Source: Dehalococcoidia bacterium (GTDB lineage: Bacteria; Chloroflexota; Dehalococcoidia; E44-bin15). From it: 52,287 bases of DNA. Below, one piece after another: positions 34,348 through 43,737 of this stretch. Position 1 is the first letter of the stretch. The number at the start of each line of letters is the position of its first letter. Made by a program: the position numbers and the translations under genes. Under the pieces are notes generated by a model. That model saw only the letters and a list, made by a program, of their open reading frames with translations. It had not been told where the DNA came from and did no database searches. The DNA lies in contig JAUWRG010000006.1 of NCBI GenBank assembly GCA_030610655.1, forward strand, positions 1 through 52,287, read 5' to 3'.

Positions 34348-35260
34348 AAATACGCTCAGCAACCCTCATTCTGGCACTGCGACTGCGGGGGTTGGCCAGG
34401 ATCTCAGCCGGTGAGGGGGTGATGACTTTTTTTGTGATTAACTTAAAGGTAGCCTTGTGATCACATATACAAACAGGTGTTTGCGGAGGGCAAATACAAT
34501 CCTTCGATTCCTGTCTCATATAATTCTTGACCAGGCGGTCCTCCAATGAGTGGAAACTAATCACCACAAGTCTACCCCCCAAGCAAAGGATGTTTGCTAC
34601 CTGCTGTAGTGCGGTCTCAAGGCGCCGCAATTCTTGATTAACCGTGATGCGTAACGCTTGAAAGGTTTTCGTCGCCGGGTGAATCTTGCCCCTGAAGCCA
34701 ACGCTGCGCTGTACCACAGCGGCAAGCCGGAGCGTTGTATCTATAGGGCGATTTGCTACAATGGACTTTGCTATTTGCTTGCTTCTACGCTCTTCACCGT
34801 ACTTTTCAATAATTGCAGCAAGCTCATCTTCGGGAAACGTGTTAACGATGGTTGCTGCGCTCAGCTCCTGGGTAGGGCTGAAACGCATGTTCAGTGGGGA
34901 ATCATGCTGGAAGCTGAAGCCACGGCTCGTGTCGGTGAGCTGAAGAGATGACATTCCCAAATCAAACAGGACGCCGTGGACTGGATGGAGGCCTGAGTCG
35001 GAGCAGATCCGCTCCAGGTTTTCGAAGTTTTCGTTGATTAGAATAGCATTATCGCCATAGGGTTGAAGCCTTGCTCTGGCTACCTCAATGGCTTGGGGGT
35101 CAATATCGATGCCCAAGAGTTGTGCTCCTTTTTCCAAGATAGCAGCGGCATGCCCTCCTTCGCCAACCGTGCAGTCGATATATTTTCTCCCAGGTTGAAC
35201 CTGGAAGGCTTCGATGGTCTCATTGAGGAGAACAGGGATATGAATAGACTGCTGATTCAT
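34346..35260 (-). CDS. rsmH: 16S rRNA (cytosine-1402-N4)-methyltransferase
   Basis: A 304-residue SAM-dependent methylase (formerly MraW) acting on the ribosomal P site. It begins IHIPVLLNETIEAF, with SAM-binding DCTVGEGGHAAAIL, FDLGMSSLQL and the late VISFHSLEDRLVK motif. The ATG at 35260 overlaps the mraZ stop (ATGA). Confidence 0.96.
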   Translation of the reverse strand: MNQQSIHIPVLLNETIEAFQVQPGRKYIDCTVGEGGHAAAILEKGAQLLGIDIDPQAIEVARARLQPYGDNAILINENFENLERICSDSGLHPVHGVLFDLGMSSLQLTDTSRGFSFQHDSPLNMRFSPTQELSAATIVNTFPEDELAAIIEKYGEERRSKQIAKSIVANRPIDTTLRLAAVVQRSVGFRGKIHPATKTFQALRITVNQELRRLETALQQVANILCLGGRLVVISFHSLEDRLVKNYMRQESKDCICPPQTPVCICDHKATFKLITKKVITPSPAEILANPRSRSARMRVAERI

Positions 35261-35682
35261 CCGCGCTTCTCCATCCGTTCTACAAGATTCCAAGCTTGCT
35301 CGCTGATTTCTGCTTGTTCCTGCTCCCAGGCATCCTTGTTCCAGATCTCAAGGCGGGTATTTGCCCCGACTATAACTGCCACCTCCTTGATTCCCGCGTA
35401 GTCGCGGAGCTTTGGTGGCAGGAGAACTCTTCCCTGTTCGTCAAGTTCGAGGCTGAATGCATTGCCGAAAATGAATCGTTCCAAGCTGCGCTGTTTACTT
35501 GGGGCAATCGGTGTGTCACTGAATAGCTTGGCGATCTCTCCCCATACCGGTAGGGGATACGCGATGATGCAGCGCTCAAAACCGCGGGCAAGAACAATTC
35601 CCTCCGAGAATTTTCCTCTGAACTTGGGAGGGATGGGCACCCTGCCTTTGGCATCGATTTTATATTCGTACTCGCCGAGCAT
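35257..35682 (-). CDS. mraZ: Transcriptional regulator MraZ
   Basis: A 141-residue SpoVT/AbrB-like protein with two DNA-binding repeats. Each has the family block, DAKGRVPIPPKFR near residue 10 and DEQGRVLLPPKLR near 80. MraZ controls the dcw cluster by binding phased repeats upstream of itself, and those are present at 35716-35750. Confidence 0.95.
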   Translation of the reverse strand: MLGEYEYKIDAKGRVPIPPKFRGKFSEGIVLARGFERCIIAYPLPVWGEIAKLFSDTPIAPSKQRSLERFIFGNAFSLELDEQGRVLLPPKLRDYAGIKEVAVIVGANTRLEIWNKDAWEQEQAEISEQAWNLVERMEKRG

Positions 35683-35715
35683 GCTTATTTAATCCACAAA
35701 AGTTTTTACTACTCC

Positions 35716-35750
35716 CCATATTAAACCACATTTCTCCACAATCTACCACA
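35716..35750 (-). promoter_or_regulatory. MraZ boxes: direct repeats every 10 bases
   Basis: On the minus strand TGTGG occurs at 35750-35746, 35740-35736 and 35730-35726, with TATGG at 35720-35716, each exactly 10 bases apart. MraZ of several bacteria binds TGGG-type repeats with 5-base spacers in this period. The boxes begin inside the promoter and run downstream, which suits autorepression. Confidence 0.85.
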
Positions 35751-35768
35751 TATTTACACTTTTGTCAA
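35740..35768 (-). promoter_or_regulatory. Sigma-70-type promoter of mraZ
   Basis: TTGACA (35768-35763) and TAGATT (35745-35740) on the minus strand are spaced by 17 bases. The first MraZ box lies at the end of the spacer and the second begins in the -10 hexamer. Predicted transcripts would cover mraZ-rsmH and possibly ftsA-ftsZ. Confidence 0.7.
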
Positions 35769-35861
35769 TACCCTTTGGCTGGAATTTTCGAAATTCGTTG
35801 CTCTTTTCACCCAGATTCGTTTGTGGTAGGATAGCGAAGTCTTACATTGGATTGATAAGGA

Positions 35862-36365
35862 ATGTTTACCGCAGGCATACTCACTATCAGCGATAAAGGC
35901 TCGCGAGGCGAGCGGGAGGACGAGAGCGGCACGGCAATTAAGGACATGCTTGCCATTATCGATGCCCGTCTGGTAAAATATGACATTGTCCCCGATGAGA
36001 GTGAGGTCATCTCAGGGAGGCTCGAGGAGTGGGTAGATAAGGAGGGAATAGACCTCATTGTTACCACCGGGGGCACGGGACTATCCCCGCGCGATATTAC
36101 TCCAGAGGCGACCCTTGCAGTGGTGGAAAGGATAGCGCCCGGGTTCGCCGAGGCGATGAGGGCTGAGGGTCTGAAGAAGACCCCGAAGGCAATGCTCAGT
36201 CGCGCAGTAGCCGGCATTCGGGGCAGAAGCTTGATAATCAACCTCCCCGGCAGCCCGACAGGGGTGCGCGAAAGCCTTGAGGCGATTCTGCCCGCTCTGC
36301 CCCATGCTATAGAGGTTCTAAGGGGCGAGGCTGTGGAGTGTGGTGAGAGCAAAGGAGCGAAGTAA
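35862..36365 (+). CDS. MogA/MoaB-family molybdopterin protein
   Basis: A 167-residue protein of the MogA/MoaB family, which adenylylates molybdopterin during molybdenum cofactor synthesis. It shows ISDKGSRGEREDESG, the phosphate-binding TTGGTGLSPRD and LPGSPTGV motifs. It is divergently oriented from mraZ and begins the plus-strand run, 29 bases before trmD. Confidence 0.9.
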   Translation: MFTAGILTISDKGSRGEREDESGTAIKDMLAIIDARLVKYDIVPDESEVISGRLEEWVDKEGIDLIVTTGGTGLSPRDITPEATLAVVERIAPGFAEAMRAEGLKKTPKAMLSRAVAGIRGRSLIINLPGSPTGVRESLEAILPALPHAIEVLRGEAVECGESKGAK

Positions 36366-36394
36366 CCGAGTGTGCCGAGGAACGGGGAGCTTGA

Positions 36395-37126
36395 ATGCGT
36401 ATTCACATATTGACCCTTTTCCCCAATATGCTAAGCGGGCCTTTCAGCGAGAGCATCATCAAGCGGGCCGTGGATCGCGGTTTGGTGGAGATTGTAATTT
36501 ACAATATTCGGGACTACACATCGGATAGGCATCACGTGGTCGATGACTATCCTTATGGTGGTGGCCAGGGGATGGTGCTGAAGCCGGAACCCATCTTCGC
36601 TGCTGTGGAGTCGATTAAGGATGAATCTGAGGTACCTGTGATCTTGCTCACACCGCAGGGCCGGCTTTTCAACCAGATGGTTGCTGAGGAACTTGCTAGA
36701 TATAGTGAGATGATTCTCATTTGTGGTCACTACGAGGGGGTGGATGAGCGGGTGCGGGAGAACTTGGTCACGGACGAGGTAAGCATTGGGGACTATGTCC
36801 TGAGCGGTGGGGAACTAGCTGCCATGGTGATAGTAGATGCTGTGGTTCGGCAATTGCCCGATGCCCTGGGTGCGGAGGAGGCGGTGGGAGAGGACTCCCA
36901 CTCAAGCGGGCTATTGGAGTACCCGCAGTATACTCGCCCGCGGGTTTTTCAAGGGTGGGAAGTGCCATATGTTTTACTTTCGGGGAATCACGCTGAAGTT
37001 GCTAGATGGCGGAGGGAGCAATCTATCATACGCACTCTTAGGCGGCGCCCCGATCTTCTTGAGAGGGCAGACCTTTCTCGAGAAGAGAGAATGCTTTTGG
37101 AGAGGATGAAAAGAGGGGAAGAATAA
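36395..37126 (+). CDS. trmD: tRNA (guanine-37-N1)-methyltransferase
   Basis: A 243-residue SPOUT-fold enzyme that methylates G37 of tRNAs to prevent frameshifting. It begins [13 protein letters not shown], with [23 protein letters not shown], and the SAM knot [13 protein letters not shown]. The stop directly abuts the rplS start, the common trmD-rplS pairing (rimM and rpsP are not upstream here). Confidence 0.97.
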   Translation: MRIHILTLFPNMLSGPFSESIIKRAVDRGLVEIVIYNIRDYTSDRHHVVDDYPYGGGQGMVLKPEPIFAAVESIKDESEVPVILLTPQGRLFNQMVAEELARYSEMILICGHYEGVDERVRENLVTDEVSIGDYVLSGGELAAMVIVDAVVRQLPDALGAEEAVGEDSHSSGLLEYPQYTRPRVFQGWEVPYVLLSGNHAEVARWRREQSIIRTLRRRPDLLERADLSREERMLLERMKRGEE

Positions 37127-37495
37127 ATGGACATCGATACGCTAATTCCAGTTGAGTCCAATCCTAATATCCCTACTATTAGCCCTGGTGATACGGTGAA
37201 GGTGAGCATCAGGGTTGTGGAGGGAGAGCGGGTGCGCTCTCAGGTATTCCAGGGGGTGGTGATAAGGGTTAGGAGAGGCAGTGCCAATGCCAATGCTAAT
37301 TTCACGGTAAGGCGTATTGCCTACGGTGTAGGCGTGGAACGAACCTTCTTTCTTCACTCTCCATCTGTGGAAAAGGTGGAGGTGATGAGGCACGGTAAAG
37401 TGCGTCGAGCCAAGCTCTACTACCTGCGCGATCTCACCACCAAGAAAGCGAGACTGAAAGAGAAAAGGCCGAAAGAAAAGCGCAACGACGCTTAG
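37127..37495 (+). CDS. rplS: 50S ribosomal protein L19
   Basis: A 122-residue large-subunit protein with [22 protein letters not shown] and [17 protein letters not shown], ending in a lysine-rich tail longer than in E. coli. Its ATG follows the trmD stop with no gap. Confidence 0.96.
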   Translation: MDIDTLIPVESNPNIPTISPGDTVKVSIRVVEGERVRSQVFQGVVIRVRRGSANANANFTVRRIAYGVGVERTFFLHSPSVEKVEVMRHGKVRRAKLYYLRDLTTKKARLKEKRPKEKRNDA

Positions 37496-37580
37496 AGTAG
37501 CCGTAGAATAGCATAGGATAGAGGGCGAGGGGACTGGGTACCTTTTTATAACCTCGTTTTCTTGTTTAGGGAAAAAGGGG

Positions 37581-40031
37581 ATGAACTACGCGGAGATAGC
37601 GGTTAATTCCCCAGGGGCACAGCGGCGAACCTTCTGCTACGCTGTGCCCCCTGATATAAAGGTGGGTCACGCGGTTTGGGCTCCTTTTGGACCGAGGGTA
37701 GTACAGGGCATCGTCTTCCAGTTGACAGAATTTCCTTCGGTGGAGGAGACCAAGGAAATCGTGGGTCTCATCGATCCCCGTCCAATACTCTATCCAGCCC
37801 AGATTGAACTGGCACGCTGGACTAGCGAGCATTATCTTGCGCCACTTTTCGATACCGTTGCCCTAATGATGCCCCCTGGCTTTGAGCGCAGGATGATAAC
37901 CTTTGTCCATGCGCTCACCAATGCCTCGGAGATGGACGATTCTTCTCTTACTCCTCATCAAAGAAAATTGCTAAACCTCCTCAAGAGAAAAGAGAAAGTA
38001 GCGATAGCAGAGGTGGAGAAGGTTTTGGGCAGAAAAGAGGCGAGGGCTACTATCGGTCAACTCGTTCGAAAAAGTCTGGTGACCAAAACCCACGAACTGG
38101 AGAGGGTTAAGGTGAAGCCGAAGATGTTGCCCTACATTCGTCTGACTGTTGGGGCAGATGAGGCACAGCAGGAGGCTGAGCGCCTCGGTGGGATGCGGAG
38201 AGTTCTCAAACAAGCTAAGCTATTGGAGTATCTGGTAGCAGAATCTCACCCCATTCCTCTCGCCAAAGCGAAGCAGCATATCGGCTGCACCAAAGCGGTG
38301 GTCGACGCGTTAGTAAGGAAAGGCATGGTCACCATTGAGCCCATTCAGGTATATCGCGACCCCTTGGCTCATCGCCGCTTTTCAATCCTACCCGCTCCCA
38401 CCCTTACCGCAGCGCAACAGGCAGTCTGGCACCAGGTCCATGCTGCCATGGTCGGGCTTGCCAAAGGTGATAATCTTGAGCCGCCTGTTTTCCTGCTTCA
38501 TGGGGTCACAGGTAGTGGGAAGACAGAAATCTATCTCCGTGCTCTGCAGCAGGCGATCTCTTTAGGTAAGCGGGCTGTCGTCCTCGTCCCTGAGATCGCT
38601 CTCACCCCACAGACTATCGATCGTTTTGCCTCTCGTTTCCCCGGCAGGGTTGCGGTGCTTCATAGTAAGCTGTCTGTAGGAGAGCAGTTCGATGAGTGGT
38701 GGCGAATTAAGGAAGGTGGTTTCGATGTGGTCATTGGCTCTCGAGGGGCGATCTTTGCCCCTCAGCCTGACCTCGGGCTCATTGTCATCGATGAGGAACA
38801 CGAATGGACCTATAAGCAGCAGGAGCAATCGCCCCGCTACAATGCACGCGATGTGGCTATCAAGCTGGCGCAGCTTACTGGCTCAGTGGTCATTTTGGGC
38901 AGCGCTACACCAGATGTCGTCAGTTACTTTAAGAGCAAAGCAGGCGACTATCAACTCTTGGAGCTTCCTGAGCGAATCGATAAGACAGGGGAAAAAGAGG
39001 ATGCCTATCTTCCAAAGGTGGAGATTATCGACCTAAGGGAGGAGTTGAAGGCTGGGAATAGGAGCATTTTCAGCAGATCGCTTGCTGCGGGTATAGAAAA
39101 GGCACTGGCAGCTAATGAACAGGTGATCCTATTCTTGAATCGGAGAGGCACAGCTACCTTTGTTCAGTGTCGCAATTGTGGTCATGTGCTTTATTGCAAG
39201 AGATGCGATGTCGCGCTGACATACCACTCAGCGGAAGCGGATCTTGTCTGCCACCAGTGCAATTCTCACACGGCAGTTCCTGATGTTTGCCCTCAGTGTG
39301 GCAGCAGAAGGATAAAGTTTCTGGGCATCGGCACCCAGAAGGTAGCGGAGGAGACAGCTCATGCTTTCCCCAATGCGAATCTGTTGCGCTGGGATCGCGA
39401 TGTCACCAGAGGCAAGTATTCCCATGAAAACATCCTCGATAGGTTCCTGGCACACGAGGCTGATGTGCTCATTGGCACACAAATGATCGCCAAGGGTCTG
39501 GAACTCCCTTTGGTTACCTTGGTGGGGGTTATCAATGCCGACGTTAGCCTTTATCTTCCCGATTTTCGAGCCTCCGAGCGCACCTTCCAGATTCTCAGTC
39601 AAGTTGCCGGGAGAGCAGGGCGGGGGATTCTGGCAGGACATGTAATCGTGCAGAGCTATAACCCTGACCACTATGCCATCATAGCCGCTTCAAAACATGC
39701 CTATTCATCCTTCTATGAGCAGGAGATCTCTTTACGGCGCCAGTATGAAAACCCTCCTTTCAGTCGATTGGCGCGTCTCATTTACAATCACTCCAATAAC
39801 GCCATTTGCCAAAGAGAGGCGCAAAGGATGCACCAGCGCCTCAAAGAGGAACGGGATTCGTGGGGTATGGACGTTTCCCTTATCGGGCCGGCCCCAGCCT
39901 TCGTCCAGCGGGTTCGCGGCCGTTATCGCTGGCAGATTATTATTCGGGGCACTGACCCGGTTCGACTTCTGGCTGAAGTTCCGGTTCCTCAAGGATGGAT
40001 GGTCGACATCGACCCGGCTAGCCTTCTTTGA
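37581..40031 (+). CDS. priA: Primosomal protein N' (PriA helicase)
   Basis: An 816-residue 3'-5' helicase that restarts stalled replication forks. The N-terminal DNA-binding domain (1-~100) and winged helix lead to SF2 motifs: Walker A GVTGSGKT (308-315) and DEEH (404-407). A zinc-binding insert from about 540 to 585 has four CxxC pairs (CRNC, CKRC, CHQC, CPQC). The helicase C-terminal motif QVAGRAGRG is present. A further 85 bases separate it from rplS. Confidence 0.96.
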   Translation: MNYAEIAVNSPGAQRRTFCYAVPPDIKVGHAVWAPFGPRVVQGIVFQLTEFPSVEETKEIVGLIDPRPILYPAQIELARWTSEHYLAPLFDTVALMMPPGFERRMITFVHALTNASEMDDSSLTPHQRKLLNLLKRKEKVAIAEVEKVLGRKEARATIGQLVRKSLVTKTHELERVKVKPKMLPYIRLTVGADEAQQEAERLGGMRRVLKQAKLLEYLVAESHPIPLAKAKQHIGCTKAVVDALVRKGMVTIEPIQVYRDPLAHRRFSILPAPTLTAAQQAVWHQVHAAMVGLAKGDNLEPPVFLLHGVTGSGKTEIYLRALQQAISLGKRAVVLVPEIALTPQTIDRFASRFPGRVAVLHSKLSVGEQFDEWWRIKEGGFDVVIGSRGAIFAPQPDLGLIVIDEEHEWTYKQQEQSPRYNARDVAIKLAQLTGSVVILGSATPDVVSYFKSKAGDYQLLELPERIDKTGEKEDAYLPKVEIIDLREELKAGNRSIFSRSLAAGIEKALAANEQVILFLNRRGTATFVQCRNCGHVLYCKRCDVALTYHSAEADLVCHQCNSHTAVPDVCPQCGSRRIKFLGIGTQKVAEETAHAFPNANLLRWDRDVTRGKYSHENILDRFLAHEADVLIGTQMIAKGLELPLVTLVGVINADVSLYLPDFRASERTFQILSQVAGRAGRGILAGHVIVQSYNPDHYAIIAASKHAYSSFYEQEISLRRQYENPPFSRLARLIYNHSNNAICQREAQRMHQRLKEERDSWGMDVSLIGPAPAFVQRVRGRYRWQIIIRGTDPVRLLAEVPVPQGWMVDIDPASLL

Positions 40032-40101
40032 CAATAAGGTGTTTTCTCCACTATAATCTTTAGCGCCTCCCAGTTGGCGAATAGTCATGGTTGAAGGTTA
40101 G

Positions 40102-40593
40102 ATGGCAGTCCGTCCTATTGTTACTCACCCTAATCCATTGCTTCGCCGGAAATCAAAGCGTGTACGGAGTGTTGATGAGTCGATACAGCGGCTCATCGAT
40201 GACATGGTGGATACAATGCATCAAGTCCAGGGTGTTGGGCTAGCGGCGCCTCAGATCGGTGTGCTCCTGCGGGTGATCGTAATCGAGCTGCCGGGAGAGG
40301 AAGTATTAGCTTTGGTAAATCCTGAAATTGTTAGAAGGTCTGGGGAGCGCCTGGTTGAGGAGGGATGTCTCTGTGTTCCCGGTTATCGAGGGGAGATCAA
40401 GCGCTCAGAAAAGGTTACGGCGAAAGGGCTCGACCGGCACGGGAAGGAGATTCGTATAAAAGGGGAGGGGCTCCTCGCTCAGGCCCTGGAGCATGAGACC
40501 GATCATCTCAGGGGCGTTTTGTACATTGACCATTTGGAGAGTATAGATAAGCTATACCGGCTGGGAGAGGAGACTGAAACACCCGAGATATAG
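40102..40593 (+). CDS. def: Peptide deformylase
   Basis: A 163-residue metalloenzyme removing formyl from new proteins. The three motifs are GVGLAAPQ (44-51), EGCLCVPG with metal Cys89, and HETDH (131-135) with both metal His and catalytic Glu. The second motif has Cys where EGCLS is usual, a mild variant. Confidence 0.96.
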   Translation: MAVRPIVTHPNPLLRRKSKRVRSVDESIQRLIDDMVDTMHQVQGVGLAAPQIGVLLRVIVIELPGEEVLALVNPEIVRRSGERLVEEGCLCVPGYRGEIKRSEKVTAKGLDRHGKEIRIKGEGLLAQALEHETDHLRGVLYIDHLESIDKLYRLGEETETPEI

Positions 40594-40651
40594 GACTTGT
40601 GGACTTTGAAAATCAGGGCTCAACAGACACTTTTCATGAAGCCCTGCTTTT

Positions 40652-42172
40652 TTGAGCCTTTTCGAGAGGTTCGGTTGGGAAGATCAATTGAGAAGAGTGC
40701 AAAATTTGTTTGTAGATACGGAGGTATCTCAAGTTCTATTAAGGCTGAGGGAGATTTTAGGAGAACGCTCCATCGATTGCTACCTCATTGGTGGTTTTGT
40801 TCGTGATGCCATAATGAGGCGTGCCACCGGTGATATCGATGTCGTCGTTGGGGCCAGCGCTATGGATGTGGCCCGGGATGTTGCCGGCATCATAGATGGC
40901 AAATATATTCCTTTGGACGAGCTACACCAAATAGCAAGGGTCATTGTCCCTGGGGAGAAGCATCTTCACCTCGACTTTGCTACCATGCACGATAGCATTG
41001 AAGAAGACCTCACCAATAGAGACTTCACTATAAATACTATTGCGGTAAACCTGCGCGAAATAGCTAGCTCTGTTATTACCTTTGTCGATCCTTTTGGGGG
41101 CCGGGATGACATTGAGGGCAGACAGGTGCGTGCCGTCAGTGAGGCGGTGTTGCAGGAAGACCCACTGCGACTTATGCGTGGGCCTCGCTTGGCAGCCGAA
41201 CTGGGCTTCTCCATCGAAAGCGAGACCAAAACCCTAATAGAGCGTAATCACCAGCTTGTCACCAGTGTCGCCGCCGAGAGAGTGCGCGATGAGCTCTGTC
41301 GCCTTCTAGCGGTCCCAAGGGCTGCTGAGTCGCTTCGCTTGCTCGACGAGCTCGGGTTGCTAATAACGATTATCCCTGAACTGGCTGCTACAAAAGGGGC
41401 GCAGCAGCCGAAGGAGCACTTTTGGGATGTTTTCGAGCATTCTATCGAGACGGTGGCTGCTATAGAGTTCGTGTTAAGGGTAGAGAGCCCGACTTATTGG
41501 GATGACGAACTGTTAGCTTTTGTTCCCTGGTCCAAGGCGCTAGCCGAGCACTTTGAGGAGGAGGTATCCGTCGGACATACGAGGAGGATGCTGCTCAAGC
41601 TTGCTGGGCTGCTCCACGATATTGCCAAGCCCCAGACCACGTCAATCGAGGAAAACGGCAGGATGCGCTTCTTTGGACATGCCAAGGAGGGAGCATGTGT
41701 TGTTGAGGGCCTAATGAAGCGAATGAGGTTCAGTGCTCGTGAGATAGATATGGTTGGGAAGATGGTGGAGCACCATATGCGCCCGGGGCAAATGGGAGGA
41801 GAAATGCCATCCCGTCGTGCCATTTACCGCTACTTCAGGGACACCGGTGATGTGGGCATTGAGACCATCTTCCTCAATCTTGCCGACCATTTAGCAGCAC
41901 GAGGACCCTATTTAGAGTTGGAAGAGTGGAGGGAGCATGCTCAAAGCCTGGCTTACGTGCTTGAAGAGCGTTTCAAGGAAGAGAGCGTCGTTGCGCCACC
42001 GAAGCTAATCAGTGGGCACGACCTTATTAACATCTACGGCATGGCGCCGGGGCCTCAAGTTGGCGAGCTTTTAGAAGCGGTGCGCGAGGCACAGGCCGAT
42101 GGGGAGGTATCCACAAGGGAAGAGGCGCTTTCCTTTGTCCAAAAGCGCCTCGCGGCGGGAAAGCAAGGTTGA
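40652..42172 (+). CDS. cca: CCA-adding tRNA nucleotidyltransferase with HD domain
   Basis: A ~500-residue class II nucleotidyltransferase. The catalytic part shows LIGGFVRDAIM (GG 47-48) and GDIDVVV (Asp61, Asp63), NRDFTINTIA and the RNA-binding EDPLRLMRG block. A C-terminal HD domain (GLLHDIAKP, MVEHHMRPGQM) could give phosphatase or phosphodiesterase activity. It may add CCA or be a poly(A) polymerase; these cannot be told apart here. The TTG at 40652 is a weak start and the GTG at 40697 is an alternative. Confidence 0.88.
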   Translation: MSLFERFGWEDQLRRVQNLFVDTEVSQVLLRLREILGERSIDCYLIGGFVRDAIMRRATGDIDVVVGASAMDVARDVAGIIDGKYIPLDELHQIARVIVPGEKHLHLDFATMHDSIEEDLTNRDFTINTIAVNLREIASSVITFVDPFGGRDDIEGRQVRAVSEAVLQEDPLRLMRGPRLAAELGFSIESETKTLIERNHQLVTSVAAERVRDELCRLLAVPRAAESLRLLDELGLLITIIPELAATKGAQQPKEHFWDVFEHSIETVAAIEFVLRVESPTYWDDELLAFVPWSKALAEHFEEEVSVGHTRRMLLKLAGLLHDIAKPQTTSIEENGRMRFFGHAKEGACVVEGLMKRMRFSAREIDMVGKMVEHHMRPGQMGGEMPSRRAIYRYFRDTGDVGIETIFLNLADHLAARGPYLELEEWREHAQSLAYVLEERFKEESVVAPPKLISGHDLINIYGMAPGPQVGELLEAVREAQADGEVSTREEALSFVQKRLAAGKQG

Positions 42173-42201
42173 CATAACTTAAGGTGGACTGAAGAAGAGA
42201 A

Positions 42202-43719
42202 ATGAGTAGAAGTCAAATCCTGACGCTATTAATCATAATTGCGATTGTAGCCTTCTCCGTATCAGCACTTGCGACCAACATTGGTGGGCGTGAGGGGTTG
42301 GTGCTGGGGCTGGACCTCGCTGGTGGCACTAATCTTGTATATGAGGCGGATTTTACCGACATTGAGGCGGGTAGTAAGGCAGATAGCCTTAAAGGGGCCA
42401 AGGATATCATAGAGAGGCGAATTAATGCCTATGGGGTCTCTGAGGCGATTGTTCAAGTAGTAGGCGGTGACCGTATCTCGGTCCAGCTACCTGGGGTTGG
42501 CAACATTACAGAGGCCGAAGAACTGGTGGGCAGGACCGCAGAGCTCGTTTTTCGTGAGCAGGCTACGAGTGGCACTACCTTCCTCGCTGCACCGGTAAAT
42601 GCGGGAGATACTGAGATTACCGTTGTCGATGTCACAGGGTTCGGTATGGAGAACATCTTTGTGGTAGGCTCTATGGATTCGCCTGAGGCCGAGGCTAAAA
42701 CGGTGAAGACTGTGGACGGAGCCAACAATACTATCACTGTAGACTCCCCTTTCGAATATGATCATACAATCGATGAATCGGTTACAAATGTTTGGATCCC
42801 AGCTACAGGGACGATTGAAGGCGAGGAGATAGCGCTCACTGGCGTGTATCTCAAGCCGAACTGCTTCGTCGATATCAATCAGCAGACCAACGAGCCCTTG
42901 GTGCGCTTCGAGTGGGATGATACTGGGGCGAAGCTCTTCTCGCAGATTACAGGACGACTCATCGGGGAACCTCTGGGCATATTCCTCGATAATATGCTTA
43001 TCTCGGCACCGACAGTCAAATCTCAGATAGGTGCTAGGGGCGTTATCGAGGGACTGAACATCGGCGAGGCAGAGATGCTAGCGATCCAGCTTAATGCAGG
43101 TGCGTTGCCGCTTCCCCTTGGACATTGGGAGAATGGCATTTTCTATTCTGGTCCCGCAGCAAGCCGCACCGTTGATGCCACCCTTGGCGCTGACTCTATC
43201 CGCATGAGTTTGATAGCTGGGATAGTCGGAGTGGTGCTACTTTTGCTCTTCATGATCATTTACTATCGTCTGTCTGGCGTTTTGGCATGTATTGCCCTGG
43301 CCATCTATGCCGTCGTGATGCTCATGATCTTCAAGATGGTGCCGGTTACCCTTACCCTGGCGGGTATTGCGGCTTTCATTCTCTCTTTAGGGATAGCCGT
43401 CGATGCCAATGTCCTCATTTTCGAAAGGATGAAGGAGGAGATAAGGGGAGGGAAGGCGCTGAGGGCGGCTATCGAATCGGGGTTTAATCGTGCTTGGCCC
43501 GCCATTCGCGATAGCAATATCTCCACCCTTATTACCTGCGCCATCCTCTACTGGTTTGGGAGCAGAATGTTTGGCGGTGCCATGGTGATGGGGTTTGCTC
43601 TGACTCTAGGTATTGGGGTATTGGTAAGCATGTTGACCGCCATGGTTGTTACTAGGAGCTTTCTGCGTACCATTGCAACTACCCCAGTCGCGAAAAAGGT
43701 GTCGCTGTTTCGACCATAA
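42202..43719 (+). CDS. secD: Protein translocase subunit SecD with an inserted beta domain
   Basis: A 505-residue membrane subunit that, with SecF, uses ion gradients to pull proteins through SecYEG. One N-terminal helix is followed by the extracytoplasmic P1 region starting GLVLGLDLAGGTNLVYEA, and five C-terminal helices with GIAVDANVLIFERMKEE. Between LVFREQ (~120) and WIPATG (~198) lies an extra ~77-residue segment with the pattern of a beta domain common in secreted repeat proteins. secF follows by 18 bases. Confidence 0.95.
   Translation: MSRSQILTLLIIIAIVAFSVSALATNIGGREGLVLGLDLAGGTNLVYEADFTDIEAGSKADSLKGAKDIIERRINAYGVSEAIVQVVGGDRISVQLPGVGNITEAEELVGRTAELVFREQATSGTTFLAAPVNAGDTEITVVDVTGFGMENIFVVGSMDSPEAEAKTVKTVDGANNTITVDSPFEYDHTIDESVTNVWIPATGTIEGEEIALTGVYLKPNCFVDINQQTNEPLVRFEWDDTGAKLFSQITGRLIGEPLGIFLDNMLISAPTVKSQIGARGVIEGLNIGEAEMLAIQLNAGALPLPLGHWENGIFYSGPAASRTVDATLGADSIRMSLIAGIVGVVLLLLFMIIYYRLSGVLACIALAIYAVVMLMIFKMVPVTLTLAGIAAFILSLGIAVDANVLIFERMKEEIRGGKALRAAIESGFNRAWPAIRDSNISTLITCAILYWFGSRMFGGAMVMGFALTLGIGVLVSMLTAMVVTRSFLRTIATTPVAKKVSLFRP
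42562..42792 (+). other. Inserted beta domain within SecD (residues ~121-197)
   Basis: In ordinary SecD, FREQ-type and WxPAxG-type blocks lie close together. Here they flank a segment reading AGDTEITVVDVTGFGMENIF, then a charged turn, AKTVKTVDGANNTITVDSP and FEYDHTIDESV. This alternation closely resembles the SITV-x-TGF-x-GD ... TVTAV-GTTLTL-SPLxYxH repeats of bacterial surface and phage-tail proteins. That correspondence is from memory of such repeats, not a search. Confidence 0.55.
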
Positions 43720-43737
43720 CTATGCAGGAGAAAAAGG

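Noticed and set aside
34102-34362. Open frame of 86 codons between rsmH and ftsA
   Set aside because: It runs through paired hairpin sequence and the ftsA start, and resembles no FtsL or other division protein.
35716-35750. Short regular direct repeats, possibly CRISPR-like
   Set aside because: The 10-base period with 5-base cores beside mraZ fits MraZ boxes; there are no spacer-length units or cas genes.
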